Below the pieces are notes generated by a model that searched no databases, was not told the DNA's origin, and saw only the letters and a list, made by a program, of their open reading frames with translations. This document shows positions 1-9,276 of a stretch of DNA of 64,000 nt, one piece after another. Within the stretch, counting starts at the first letter, position 1. Each line of letters starts with the position of its first letter. Both the position numbers and the translations under genes were made by a program. This stretch comes from JADJLQ01 sp038251405 (GTDB lineage Bacteria; Bacteroidota; Bacteroidia; Chitinophagales; Saprospiraceae). The stretch covers positions 29,627 through 93,626 of the forward strand of contig JBBSBH010000018.1 in assembly GCA_038251405.1 (NCBI GenBank), written 5' to 3'.

Positions 1-267
1 ACTGTTCGTAATTTACTTCGATTTAAAGGAGTTCTGTACAAAAAGCATCTCCTGCGTGGAGTTAAAAAGGGAGCTATTACTGAGGAGCTAGCAGAAGAAA
101 AATATCAGACTTTTGTGATGGATAAGCAAAAATCCAATGATGTGGAAATTACTAAAAATGCAGCTTCAGTGAAAGCCTTTCATGAGGCCGTATTTGGCAA
201 AGCAAAACCAGTAAAGCAAAAAGCAAAGCAAGGCGCTGAATCTAGCGAAGGCGATGCTCAGGAATAA
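1..267 (+). CDS. rpsP: 30S ribosomal protein S16, C-terminal part
   Basis: The window opens inside this gene and 88 codons remain before the TAA. The segment GVLYKKHLLRGVKKGA followed by a Lys/Glu-rich stretch matches the second half of bacterial S16 as found in Bacteroidota, where the protein has an extended charged C-terminal tail (KAKPVKQKAKQGAESSEG here). S16 binds 16S rRNA in the body of the small subunit and is needed for its assembly. The start lies outside the window. No trmD or rimM follows, which is the usual neighbourhood in many other phyla. The short 5' truncation is the only uncertainty. Confidence 0.9.
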   Translation, partial: TVRNLLRFKGVLYKKHLLRGVKKGAITEELAEEKYQTFVMDKQKSNDVEITKNAASVKAFHEAVFGKAKPVKQKAKQGAESSEGDAQE

Positions 268-364
268 TACTTAGATTTACAAGGTAGTTCTAAAAAGAAT
301 AAATTTGGATCTGGTAAGGCCTTTAAAAGTCTTACCAGATTTTGTTTTTAAAAAACTAAATAAT

Positions 365-1750
365 ATGGAAAAACTGGATTCAAAATATATCAATACTTTA
401 GAAGAAATTAAATCAAGAATACAATCCTCAGATACCCTCGCTGCCTTACTTGAAGATGAGTCAGAGGCTTCTTTTCAAGCTTTGAGGGACGAATTTGAGC
501 CTGAAATAAATACAATTTATCATGAAGTAGGCACCTATAAACCCTTACAAATCTTAGATTTAGAGCAAATAATAATGGATGGGGGGTTTGAAGGAGTGTA
601 TTTACCCAAAATATTGGGTTATACAGTACTTAGAGGAGATGTAGATGAATATGGAAAGTATAGAAGGCCCCAGGATCAATTTGGGCTTGCAGTAAAAGCA
701 ATTGCCAATTGTAACAATTTTGAATTGCTTAAAAATAAAACAGGTCAAACTCTTCAAATTGGTTTTTCTTTATCTAGTGATATCTGGGTTTCAAATCTTG
801 TGGAACATCTTGAAAATAAAAGAAGTAGAGTCTTTTTTGAAAGTATTCGGTCACAACAGATTCATGACGATGAAGCCAGAAAATCAGCTTTGGCAAAATA
901 TGGTCGGCAATTTGAAGGAGCGCCTTATCATTCCGCTGAATTTCCTAACTCTCAGGAAGACCTTAAAAGCCTATACATTCCGTTGAAGGATTTCTTGCTC
1001 CATCGGGTAAAGCATTTTACTGATAATTCAAGTTTATTGCTTTATTTGAGCAATTTTCTTAAGAATGAAAGGTTGTATCATTTGTCAGAATACTGGAATC
1101 TGGTATATATCATTGCTAATTTTTATCCTATGGAAGGAGCTGATCAGATAGTGCTTCAAAATCTGGTCAATGAAAATCGTCGAAATGATAACACTTTCAG
1201 TGAACAGTATTTCAGATTCTTACATCAAATGCATAAGGAAGACATAGTTTTTAATGCGGAAGTTGATAAGAATGTTGAAGGCATACTGGATGAAAATATT
1301 CATGATGATGTAAAACGATATTATGAATTAGCAGATGTGATTCACTCTAAAGGATATATGCATGAAGACACCATAGAGGCTGTGCGAAATTTTTATGAAT
1401 CTAATGAGGGGCTGTCAGTAATAAATGCCACCGTAAGAAATACCATTCTGGGTTACTTCAAAACATTGCTTAATAATCTGGATGAGGGCGAATATCAAAA
1501 TTACTTTGAGATCAGCAAGATCTTCCATATTTATATGAAGATCTTTTCAAACGAAAAATTCAATCAGGATGTACAATCTCTCAACCAGAAATTCGTACAT
1601 AAACTGCTGTCCAAGTATAATGATAAGCGGGGAAAAGATTACCAGGAGATCAAAAAATTCGTGACCAGTAATTTTGCTGAGCTGGATTATATGAAAGAAA
1701 AGGATATTACGGAATTGTTTAAAACCAAGCGAAAGAAAGCATCAGTTTAA
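365..1750 (+). CDS. Conserved-looking hypothetical protein (461 aa)
   Basis: I do not recognise a family. An in-frame TTG at 305 would lengthen it, but the ATG at 365 (MEKLDSKYINTLEE) gives a natural charged N-terminus and is preferred. The protein has no signal peptide or membrane segment and looks soluble and largely alpha-helical, rich in Asp, Glu, Asn and Tyr. A glycine/hydrophobic patch (MDGGFEGVYLPKILGYTVLRG, about residues 70-90) is the most structured-looking part; the C-terminal third is helical and ends in a Lys/Arg-rich tail. It follows rpsP by about 100 bases. Function unknown. Confidence 0.7.
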   Translation: MEKLDSKYINTLEEIKSRIQSSDTLAALLEDESEASFQALRDEFEPEINTIYHEVGTYKPLQILDLEQIIMDGGFEGVYLPKILGYTVLRGDVDEYGKYRRPQDQFGLAVKAIANCNNFELLKNKTGQTLQIGFSLSSDIWVSNLVEHLENKRSRVFFESIRSQQIHDDEARKSALAKYGRQFEGAPYHSAEFPNSQEDLKSLYIPLKDFLLHRVKHFTDNSSLLLYLSNFLKNERLYHLSEYWNLVYIIANFYPMEGADQIVLQNLVNENRRNDNTFSEQYFRFLHQMHKEDIVFNAEVDKNVEGILDENIHDDVKRYYELADVIHSKGYMHEDTIEAVRNFYESNEGLSVINATVRNTILGYFKTLLNNLDEGEYQNYFEISKIFHIYMKIFSNEKFNQDVQSLNQKFVHKLLSKYNDKRGKDYQEIKKFVTSNFAELDYMKEKDITELFKTKRKKASV

Positions 1751-1856
1751 ACATTCGTTGCCTATTTTGAAATAAAATTCCGTGATAAGCTAACATTCAC
1801 ATTTTATTAATAGTTATACGAAAACCAATAATTGATTTGAGGCGTTTAGTAATAAA

Positions 1857-2609
1857 GTGTTAAAAGATTTTACTTCAGCCATCAAGGCATACTGGGAAGC
1901 ATGGAAAATCATAGTAGATCAACGACTATGGTTATATTTATTTGTTACTGGTTTTATCAGCATTTTTTATGGCTTATTAGTTGGAGTGAGTACATGGTAT
2001 TGGTCAGATAATTTGAAAGATCTCGTTCTCAACATATTTCCTTCTCAATATGATTCAAAGATTTTATCCAGAATCAGCAGTGCTTTAGTGAATGTAGGTA
2101 TTGCCACCACCGGCATTGTAATATATAAGTATGTAATACTCGTATTGTTATCACCCATTTTATCGTCGCTATCCCGTAGAATAGAAGAAGCTGTTGCCGG
2201 GTATTCCATGTCCTATAATGCAGAATCAGACGAAACTGCAATTAAAGATTTTATTAGGGCTTCATTTTTTGGTATCAGAAAATTTTCAAAAGAAATTTTA
2301 TTTACAGTTGGGTTTTTATTCTTAGGGATTATTCCTGTACTGAATTATTTGATTGCTCCACTCATATTCATTATTCAATCTATGTACGTTGGATTTTGCA
2401 CCATGGATTTTAGTTTGAACAGATATTTTAGTGTAGCTAATAGTTCTGATTTTATCAGAAAAAATCTTGGAATAAGCATCGGTATTGGTATTGTTTTCAT
2501 GATCCTCATCTTAATACCTATTGTGGGTTTATTTTTTGCCCCTGCACTGGGAGTAGCAGCAGCTACTTTGAAAACAGTGCCTCGGGTATACCGGCCTACG
2601 TACGCTTAA
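1857..2609 (+). CDS. EI24/CysZ-like integral membrane protein
   Basis: A 250-residue protein with several hydrophobic segments (about residues 23-47, 90-115, 155-190 and 205-235) and a cytosol-like N-terminus (KDFTSAIKAYWEAWKII). The pattern AIKAYWEA...LWLYL near the N-terminus, PILSSLSRRIEEAV in the middle and a Pro/Gly-rich last helix pair (PIVGLFFAPALGVAAATL) resemble the EI24 domain family, which includes the sulfate transporter CysZ. In Bacteroidota the substrate of these proteins is not known. Translation probably starts at a GTG (1857). It precedes the HU/SPOR gene in the same direction. Confidence 0.7.
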   Translation: MLKDFTSAIKAYWEAWKIIVDQRLWLYLFVTGFISIFYGLLVGVSTWYWSDNLKDLVLNIFPSQYDSKILSRISSALVNVGIATTGIVIYKYVILVLLSPILSSLSRRIEEAVAGYSMSYNAESDETAIKDFIRASFFGIRKFSKEILFTVGFLFLGIIPVLNYLIAPLIFIIQSMYVGFCTMDFSLNRYFSVANSSDFIRKNLGISIGIGIVFMILILIPIVGLFFAPALGVAAATLKTVPRVYRPTYA

Positions 2610-2658
2610 GTTTTTACGCATCTTTTTTTAAAGCATCAGTCTCACCTTTTTTAACTTT

Positions 2659-2666
2659 TATCTTTG
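2659..2666 (+). promoter_or_regulatory. Putative -7 promoter box (TATCTTTG)
   Basis: TATCTTTG matches the Bacteroidota -7 consensus TAnnTTTG exactly and lies 25 bases before the ATG of the HU/SPOR gene. The matching -33 TTG is weak here. Confidence 0.45.
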
Positions 2667-2690
2667 TAACTTTGATTCTTATTTATATTG

Positions 2691-3554
2691 ATGGGGTTTG
2701 GCGCTTATATTTTAGAAACTTTAAGACAACACGGAAGTGCTGAGCTCGGCCCAATGGGCCATTTTAGTTTAGATTACACTCCGGCCAAATGGATGGTGCA
2801 TAATCAATCCTTTGCAGCGCCTAAATCAAAATTAGTGTGGACTTCTAATCCAGGGTCTACTGGTCAGGATTTTGTAAAAATAAGCCAGACAATTGCATTT
2901 TTACATGATATATCTTTTCAGTCTGCTCATGAATTTGTAAATAAAGTAGTTTCAGATTTTAACAATTCTAATCAGGTAGATCTAGGTTCCTTAGGAATAT
3001 TATCCAAACAAACGGATGATCAAATATTTTCCAGTTTTCAGATGAATCCTGCATTAGAATCTTCATTGAAAGTAAGTAATCTTAATTTAAAGCCACTAGC
3101 TATAGAGAGAGAAGCAGATACGAGTATAAATTGGTGGTTAGCTCTTGCATCAGCCATTTTTTTAGCTACATTATTTTGGGTTATCGGATTATTGGCGAAA
3201 CTTCCCAATCAATCGAATACAGCGGAACTTCAATTTACTCAGGATTATTCCTCTTCAAATATAAAGGAGACGAATATGGCACCGCAATTCAGTACCGAAG
3301 ACCTATTAGTAGACAGTAACCAGAATATTGAGCCTTCAGATTTTATTATTATTACGGGCACCTTTTGTGAAAATAAAAATTTAATTCGGGCTAAGTCCCT
3401 CCTTACCCAGAAAGGGTATCATTTATATGAAGAAAAACTAGAAAATAATTGCACCAGAATAGGTATATTATTTAGTTCTTTACAAAATCGTGACCAGGAA
3501 TTGGCCACTGTAAGAAACACTTTAGAGCCGGGTGCATGGATCCTTGATCAATAA
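2691..3554 (+). CDS. CCDC81-like HU domain and SPOR domain protein
   Basis: 287 residues. The N-terminal ~130 residues (FGAYILETLRQHGSAELGPMGHF ... AHEFVNKVVSDFNNSNQVDLGSLG) have the HU-like fold signature of the CCDC81 prokaryotic domain pair found in Bacteroidota. One membrane segment follows (about 146-166, WWLALASAIFLATLFWVIG), then a linker and a C-terminal SPOR-like domain (FIIITGTFCENKNLIRAKSLL to the end), which binds denuded septal peptidoglycan. Topology suggests the HU part in the cytoplasm and SPOR in the periplasm, a link between DNA or division and the septum. The ATG at 2691 is preferred over a TTG at 2688. Confidence 0.75.
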   Translation: MGFGAYILETLRQHGSAELGPMGHFSLDYTPAKWMVHNQSFAAPKSKLVWTSNPGSTGQDFVKISQTIAFLHDISFQSAHEFVNKVVSDFNNSNQVDLGSLGILSKQTDDQIFSSFQMNPALESSLKVSNLNLKPLAIEREADTSINWWLALASAIFLATLFWVIGLLAKLPNQSNTAELQFTQDYSSSNIKETNMAPQFSTEDLLVDSNQNIEPSDFIIITGTFCENKNLIRAKSLLTQKGYHLYEEKLENNCTRIGILFSSLQNRDQELATVRNTLEPGAWILDQ

Positions 3555-3560
3555 TATTTT

Positions 3561-4379
3561 ATGTCCCAAAATGTAATGCCTTTACAAATTACTTCTAGCG
3601 ATCAATCCCTGTTTTTTTTAATTGCGGGACCATGTGTAGTAGAAAGCAAAGAACTGTTATACGAAGTAGCCGAAAAAATGGTCGATATTACCTCTCAATT
3701 TAATATTCCATACGTTTTTAAATCTTCTTACCGTAAAGCAAATAGAAGCAGTAAAGATTCATTTACAGGAATTGGAGACGAAAAAGCGTTGGAATTTTTA
3801 GCAGAGATTAAGCAATATTTTAATATACCCGTTCTCACGGATATTCACACCGAGGAAGATGCAAGACTGGCAGCAAAATATGTAGATGTACTTCAAATCC
3901 CTGCATTTCTATGTAGACAAACTAGTTTATTAGAAGCAGCTGCCGAAACGGGCAAAATAATAAATATTAAAAAGGGCCAATTCATGAGCCCGGAAGCCAT
4001 GAGATTTGCGATAGATAAAGTGAAGGCTAAAGGCAATCCACAGGTATGGTTAACCGAGCGGGGCACTACTTTTGGTTATCAGGATCTAGTGGTAGATTTT
4101 CGTGGGATATCAATAATGAAAGCCTTTGATGTTCCGGTTATATATGATGTCACCCACAGCCTGCAACAGCCCAATCAATCTTCAGGAGTTACAGGTGGTA
4201 GACCGGAATTAATAAATGTGATGGCATCGGCGGGTATAGCAGCCGGTGCAGATGGCTTATTTATAGAGACTCATCCTGATCCTAAAAATGCTAAATCAGA
4301 TGGTGCCAATATGTTAGCTTTAGATAAAATGAAAGACTTGATTTCCAGGCTGGTAAAAATCAGAGAAGCAATCACCTGA
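3561..4379 (+). CDS. kdsA: 3-deoxy-8-phosphooctulonate synthase (KDO-8-P synthase)
   Basis: Condenses phosphoenolpyruvate with arabinose 5-phosphate to KDO-8-phosphate, the first committed step toward the LPS inner-core sugar KDO. The 272-aa length is typical. Diagnostic motifs of the family: AGPCVVES near the N-terminus, FKSSYRKANRSS (substrate loop), LTDIHTEEDA, QIPAFLCRQT, KKGQFMSP and the C-terminal GADGLFIETHPDP. It follows the HU/SPOR gene by six bases and precedes the FAD protein by ten, so the three probably form an operon. The protein is cytoplasmic. Confidence 0.97.
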   Translation: MSQNVMPLQITSSDQSLFFLIAGPCVVESKELLYEVAEKMVDITSQFNIPYVFKSSYRKANRSSKDSFTGIGDEKALEFLAEIKQYFNIPVLTDIHTEEDARLAAKYVDVLQIPAFLCRQTSLLEAAAETGKIINIKKGQFMSPEAMRFAIDKVKAKGNPQVWLTERGTTFGYQDLVVDFRGISIMKAFDVPVIYDVTHSLQQPNQSSGVTGGRPELINVMASAGIAAGADGLFIETHPDPKNAKSDGANMLALDKMKDLISRLVKIREAIT

Positions 4380-4389
4380 AATAGTACTA

Positions 4390-5937
4390 ATGAATCCGAT
4401 CATCGAAATAGTATTGACTCCAGAGGAAAAGACCGATGAACATAATATGGAGCGAAAAATTGGTTATGCTTTAGGCTCAGCTTATGATGCGAAGATCTTT
4501 TATAGGATTCTTAAGCGATCTTTGGATGCCAGAAAATCACCACTTTATCGATATCGTATTGAAGTATCGGATAAAGAGATTCCTTTACAGCCCTCTCTAA
4601 AGTCTACTTATAAAAATGTGACTAATTGTAAGTCAATTATAATTGTAGGTGCTGGACCAGCTGGTTACTTTGCTGCATTAGAGTGTTTAGCACTTGGATT
4701 AAAGCCTATAATAATAGAAAGGGGTAAAAATGTCAGAGATAGAAGACGAGATCTTAAAGGAATTCAGCAAGATCATATTGTAAATCCAGATAGCAACTAT
4801 TGCTTTGGTGAAGGCGGAGCAGGTACTTATTCTGATGGAAAATTGTATACACGGTCAGGAAAGCGAGGAGATATTAATAAGGTGAATACTATTTTCGTAG
4901 AACATGGTGCTTCCGCTGAAATTTTATTCGATGCACATCCCCATATTGGCTCCAATAAACTGCCTGATATTATTCAAAATATGAGATCAACCATTGAAGA
5001 ATTTGGAGGGCAAATACATTTTGACCAAAAAGTTATAGATTTTAGTATTCAAAATGGAGTAATAAATGGTGTCACTACAAATTCCAACGAGTATCATGGA
5101 GAAGCTGTAATTCTGGCAACAGGCCATTCTGCACGGGATATTTTTGAATTAATGCATCGTAAGAATTTATTGATAGAATCAAAATCTTTTGCACTGGGAG
5201 TACGCATAGAGCATCCCCAATCATTAATAGATTCCATTCAGTATCATCAGAAAAATCGACATGATCAGTTACCTGCAGCGGCCTATTCACTTGCTTGTAC
5301 TATTAATGATCGCGGAGTATTTTCATTTTGTATGTGTCCGGGAGGTTTAATGGTGCCAGCGGCTACCTCGCCAGGAGAGATAGTCATCAACGGTATGTCT
5401 CTTAGCAGACGCGATAGCAAATTTGCAAATTCAGGAATTGTAGTAGGAGTACATCCATTAGATTTCCAAAACTCGGAATTTGACCCATTCTGCGGTCTCA
5501 ATTTTCAAAAAAGAGTGGAGCAACATGTATTTCAGGCAGGTGATGGTAGCCAAAAGGCACCAGCTCAAAGATTGACTGACTTTATGAAAAGCAGAATATC
5601 TGCCAGCTTGCCAGACTCCTCTTATATCCCGGGTCTTTGGTCTGCCCCCATCGATGAAATTTTGCCATCAGGGATAGTTTCCCCACTTAAAGAAGGAATC
5701 AAACTATTTACTTCAAAAATGAAAGGCTTTTATACGGAAGAGGCTGTAGTAGTTGCCACGGAAAGTAGAACGAGTAGTCCCATACGCATTCCCAGAAATT
5801 CATTATCTATGCATCCTCAATGTGCAGGTTTAATACCATGCGGAGAAGGGGCTGGATATGCAGGAGGAATAATGTCAGCTGCCATGGATGGACAACATTG
5901 TGCAAGGGCGGCCTACCATTATGTTTTAGCTAATTAA
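4390..5937 (+). CDS. NAD(P)/FAD-dependent oxidoreductase, COG2509 type
   Basis: 515 residues. The first ~80 residues form a small domain (PIIEIVLTPEEKTDEHNME...), then a Rossmann FAD-binding motif IIVGAGPAGYFAALE starts near residue 84, followed by IIERGKNVRDRR. Conserved blocks GEGGAGTYSDGKLYTR and the C-terminal GEGAGYAGGIMSAAMDG are typical of the uncharacterised FAD-dependent dehydrogenases of COG2509. The true substrate is unknown. It sits in a compact run with kdsA upstream and a DoxX protein five bases downstream. Confidence 0.85.
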   Translation: MNPIIEIVLTPEEKTDEHNMERKIGYALGSAYDAKIFYRILKRSLDARKSPLYRYRIEVSDKEIPLQPSLKSTYKNVTNCKSIIIVGAGPAGYFAALECLALGLKPIIIERGKNVRDRRRDLKGIQQDHIVNPDSNYCFGEGGAGTYSDGKLYTRSGKRGDINKVNTIFVEHGASAEILFDAHPHIGSNKLPDIIQNMRSTIEEFGGQIHFDQKVIDFSIQNGVINGVTTNSNEYHGEAVILATGHSARDIFELMHRKNLLIESKSFALGVRIEHPQSLIDSIQYHQKNRHDQLPAAAYSLACTINDRGVFSFCMCPGGLMVPAATSPGEIVINGMSLSRRDSKFANSGIVVGVHPLDFQNSEFDPFCGLNFQKRVEQHVFQAGDGSQKAPAQRLTDFMKSRISASLPDSSYIPGLWSAPIDEILPSGIVSPLKEGIKLFTSKMKGFYTEEAVVVATESRTSSPIRIPRNSLSMHPQCAGLIPCGEGAGYAGGIMSAAMDGQHCARAAYHYVLAN

Positions 5938-5941
5938 CAAT

Positions 5942-6367
5942 ATGAAAGATATTTTAGATTTATTGGGAAGGATATTTCTATCCATGATTTTCTTTTGGGA
6001 GGCTTATGATTCCATTGCATTTTACGATTCAGTAAAACGGACTATGACAAACTATGGCATCACCTGGAATCAGGATTTATTATTAATTGCCTGTATTACT
6101 TTTTTGATCGTTGGAGCCTTGTGCTTGTTATTGGGATACAGAGCATCCATGGGAGCCTTGCTTTTACTTTGTTATTGGATACCAATTACATTTATTGTCT
6201 ATTCATTTTGGAATGATCCTGTTTCAGAAAGAAGAATGCAGTCTATATTATTCATGAAAAATATGGCCATCATTGGCGGATTACTCATGGTAGCAGTAAA
6301 CGGATCTGGAAAATTCAGTATTAAAAGAATGATAGCCGCCAGCAGGCCACCTAAACCAAGATGGTAG
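5942..6367 (+). CDS. DoxX-like small membrane protein
   Basis: 141 residues with four predicted membrane helices (about 4-20, 42-62, 68-88, 105-122), a Phe/Trp-rich first helix (FLSMIFFWEAYDSIAFY) and a short basic C-terminal tail (RPPKPRW). This size and layout fit the DoxX family of inner-membrane proteins, some of which partner with oxidoreductases; the adjacent FAD protein fits that loosely. Start ATG at 5942, four bases after the FAD gene. Confidence 0.7.
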   Translation: MKDILDLLGRIFLSMIFFWEAYDSIAFYDSVKRTMTNYGITWNQDLLLIACITFLIVGALCLLLGYRASMGALLLLCYWIPITFIVYSFWNDPVSERRMQSILFMKNMAIIGGLLMVAVNGSGKFSIKRMIAASRPPKPRW

Positions 6368-6381
6368 ACTAAATTATTTTA

Positions 6382-7002
6382 TTATCCCAGTTTTGACATT
6401 ATCTGTTCAATAAAAAAATTGAACAGGCTCGGCTTAAATAAAATGGTCATGCCAAATCCGGCAACGGCGCCCCAAAAGTGAGCGATATGATCTATCATCC
6501 CATGACCTGATTTAGCCGCATAAGAAGAGTATATCAAGAACAAAACACTGGCAATCACACCCGGAATGGGAATTACAAAAAACAATAATAACTGTACCCA
6601 TGGATAAAAAATCACAAATGAAAACATGATCCCTGATACTGATCCGGATGCTCCTACACTGGCAAACCCGGCGTCGTCCTGATGTCTGTGAAAGGTCATC
6701 ATATTGGCAAAAACCCCACTGACCAAATACACCAGCAAATAATTTATTCGACCGGGTATATTGCCGAATAATGCTACAAACTGATTTTCTAAAATCTCAC
6801 CGAAAGTGTACAAAGCATACATATTGAAAAGTAAATGCATGGTGCTGCCATGAACAAAAGTTCCGGTAATCAACCTGGAATATTCATTGTTTCTTTTTTC
6901 CGCATACGGCCAATGCTTCAATCTATCTAAAAGATCAGCTCTTTGAAGAGCTTGCCAGGATATAAGAACATTGATGATGATTAAAACGATAGTTACAGAC
7001 AT
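6382..7002 (-). CDS. Rhomboid family intramembrane serine protease
   Basis: 206 residues, six membrane helices. The catalytic serine motif GASG is at residues 117-120 (Ser119) and the paired histidine at H175 in HIAHFWGAVAG. The oxyanion-helper pattern HxxxN is seen as H56...N60 in the second helix (MHLLFNMYALYTFG). All key residues are present, so it should be an active site-specific protease that cuts membrane-spanning substrates. Natural substrates cannot be told from sequence. It lies downstream of rlmH on the same strand, nine bases away, and converges on the DoxX gene. Confidence 0.92.
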   Translation of the reverse strand: MSVTIVLIIINVLISWQALQRADLLDRLKHWPYAEKRNNEYSRLITGTFVHGSTMHLLFNMYALYTFGEILENQFVALFGNIPGRINYLLVYLVSGVFANMMTFHRHQDDAGFASVGASGSVSGIMFSFVIFYPWVQLLLFFVIPIPGVIASVLFLIYSSYAAKSGHGMIDHIAHFWGAVAGFGMTILFKPSLFNFFIEQIMSKLG

Positions 7003-7011
7003 GAATATTAG

Positions 7012-7485
7012 TTATTCGTGATGATATGGTTCGTGCCGCAAAATAGTGAAACCCCTGTACAACTGCTCTAATAAGATAAGCCTTACCATATCATGGGAAA
7101 AAGTAAGCCTGGACAATGAAATTTTTATGTTTGCTCTGGAATATATTTTTTGATCAAACCCAAATGACCCACCGATAAGAAATATATATTTTTTGTGACC
7201 ACTGATCATCATTTTATTTAATTGATCAGAAAATGAAATGGAGTCAAACTCTTTGCCTTTAGCCTCCATAATAATCAATTGATCTTCAACCAAAAGTTTT
7301 GATAGTACAAACTCTGCCTGGAGTTGTAAAGAATGATTTTTGTCAGCCGTTCGCATAGCCTTAGATTCTGGCCATTCTATGTATTCAAAAGAGATATAGT
7401 GTTTTAATTTTTTCTGATATATACTTAGCCCATCGTTGAGGTAAGTGTGTGCGCATTTGCCAATCGCCCAGACTTCAATTTTCAT
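7012..7485 (-). CDS. rlmH: 23S rRNA (pseudouridine-1915-N3)-methyltransferase
   Basis: 157 residues, the usual length of this SPOUT-class enzyme, which methylates pseudouridine 1915 in helix 69 of 23S rRNA. Visible signatures: the N-terminal MKIEVWAIGK, the knot motif FLIGGSFGFD with SAM-contacting glycines, SLSRLTFSHDMVRLILLEQLYR, and the C-terminal HEPYHHE. It is separated by 18 bases from the upstream ggt gene and nine from the downstream rhomboid gene, so the three are probably co-transcribed. Confidence 0.96.
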   Translation of the reverse strand: MKIEVWAIGKCAHTYLNDGLSIYQKKLKHYISFEYIEWPESKAMRTADKNHSLQLQAEFVLSKLLVEDQLIIMEAKGKEFDSISFSDQLNKMMISGHKKYIFLIGGSFGFDQKIYSRANIKISLSRLTFSHDMVRLILLEQLYRGFTILRHEPYHHE

Positions 7486-7503
7486 AGAATAAATGTACGA
7501 TAA

Positions 7504-9207
7504 CTACCAGCCCTCAGCCGCATCGTCACTTCTGGGATCTGCACCGCCTTCTAGTTTGCCATCAGGTCTTACTAAAACTGCATCTACCAGACCTATAGAT
7601 TTTATATCGCGGCATTGGTGGCCCATCTCCGTTAGTTTAGCCTTCGTATTTTCGTCAAAAGTTTTAGATTCTGTCATGATTTCATCCGGAAGCCACTGAT
7701 GATGAAACCTACTGGCAGCTACGGCTTCTGACATGGACATATTCCACTCTGCAACATCTAATATCACCTGAAATACAGAGGTGATGATAGTACTGCCTCC
7801 CGGGCTTCCAAGCACCATGAATAATTTTCCATTTTTCTCCAGAATAGTAGGGGTCATGCTACTAAGCATTCTTTTACCTGGCTGAATTGAATTAGCTTCT
7901 GCACCGATTAATCCAAACATATTAGGCACGCCGGGTTTTGCACTGAAATCATCCATTTCATTATTCATCAAAAATCCAGCGCCATTTACTATTACTTTGC
8001 TGCCATAGTTTCCATTAAGTGTAGTCGTCACAGAAACAGCATTACCTTCATTATCTACCACAGAAAGATGCGTGGTTTCAAAGTGTTCCAGGGCCATTTT
8101 AAAATTGCCGGCATACATACTTTTACTTTCAGTTGCATGTATAGGATCAAAATCATGCATTCGGAATTTGATGTATTTTGGATTTAATAAAGTATCTTTT
8201 GGAACGGGGAAATAATCTTCATCGCCCAAATATTGAGACCGGTCAGCATACACTCGGCGCTCGGCCTCTACCATCAGATGGATAGTTCGAGGGTCTCTAA
8301 ATCCCCATTCTTTTAATGGATAAGGTTCAACCATTTTTAATAATTGTGCTAAAGCAATTCCCCCACTGGATGGAGGTGGCATGGATATTATTTTGTATTC
8401 TTTATAATTGGTGGTGACAGCCTTTCGCCATTTGGAAGTATAATTTTGCAGATCTTCCAGGGTAATAATTCCACCACCTGATTTCATCTCTGCAATTATT
8501 TTTTGTGCTACGTCCCCTTCATAAAAGCCTGCTCTTCCTTTAGATTGGATTTGTTTTAGTGTCCAGGCCAAATCATGCTGGACGAGTATATTACCTTCCT
8601 TCCATGGGATGGATTTTACAAAATCATTTGCTCCATTATATTTTTCTAATAAGGGTTTTACACTATTTAATCTATCGGCTTCTGCCCGGGTAAGAGCAAA
8701 TCCTCTATCTGCCAGTAGAATAGCCGGAGCTATTAATTTCTCAAAAGGCAGTCTTCCATATTTTTTGTGTGCCGAAATTAAACCATCAATAGTTCCTGGA
8801 ACTCCAGACGCGAGATGGCCTTCTATGCTTTGTCGGGTGGGGTTACCCTGAGTATCCAAATACATATCTTTCGAAGCCGCAGCAGGTGCTTTTTCTCTAT
8901 AATCTAAAGTAGCAATCTCACCTTTTGCAGATCTGTAAACCATAAATCCTCCTCCACCGATATTGCCTGCTCTTGGATAAACTACGGCAAGCATTAGCTG
9001 TACAGCTATAGAGGCATCCACGGCATTACCTCCTTGTTTCATTATTTCGATACCAGCTTTAGATGCCAGAGGGTGTCCACTAACTACCATAGCTTTACCG
9101 GAAAATGCCTGTTTGTGAGTAAATTTCCAATATTCGTTTACATAGAAAGCAGATTTACAACTACCAATAATGAATAATAAAAGCAGGGACTTGACAAGAA
9201 ATTTCAT
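7504..9207 (-). CDS. ggt: Gamma-glutamyltransferase, lipoprotein form
   Basis: Cleaves the gamma-glutamyl bond of glutathione and transfers the glutamyl group to water or amino acids. 567 residues; an upstream TTG at 9213 is possible but the ATG at 9207 gives a clean lipoprotein signal (KFLVKSLLLLFIIGSC, lipobox IGSC). Family marks: LASKAGIEIMKQGGNAVDA, the self-processing site and new N-terminal nucleophile in TTHLSVVD, NNEMDDFS, and the oxyanion/glycine motif GSPGGSTI. The protein is made as one chain and autocleaved before the Thr. Its location is probably the periplasm or outer membrane. Confidence 0.93.
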   Translation of the reverse strand: MKFLVKSLLLLFIIGSCKSAFYVNEYWKFTHKQAFSGKAMVVSGHPLASKAGIEIMKQGGNAVDASIAVQLMLAVVYPRAGNIGGGGFMVYRSAKGEIATLDYREKAPAAASKDMYLDTQGNPTRQSIEGHLASGVPGTIDGLISAHKKYGRLPFEKLIAPAILLADRGFALTRAEADRLNSVKPLLEKYNGANDFVKSIPWKEGNILVQHDLAWTLKQIQSKGRAGFYEGDVAQKIIAEMKSGGGIITLEDLQNYTSKWRKAVTTNYKEYKIISMPPPSSGGIALAQLLKMVEPYPLKEWGFRDPRTIHLMVEAERRVYADRSQYLGDEDYFPVPKDTLLNPKYIKFRMHDFDPIHATESKSMYAGNFKMALEHFETTHLSVVDNEGNAVSVTTTLNGNYGSKVIVNGAGFLMNNEMDDFSAKPGVPNMFGLIGAEANSIQPGKRMLSSMTPTILEKNGKLFMVLGSPGGSTIITSVFQVILDVAEWNMSMSEAVAASRFHHQWLPDEIMTESKTFDENTKAKLTEMGHQCRDIKSIGLVDAVLVRPDGKLEGGADPRSDDAAEGW

Positions 9208-9276
9208 ATTCAAAAAAATGTAAGTGAATGTATGAAAATTTGAGTCAAAGTAAAGCTGTAAAATTATAAGATAGTT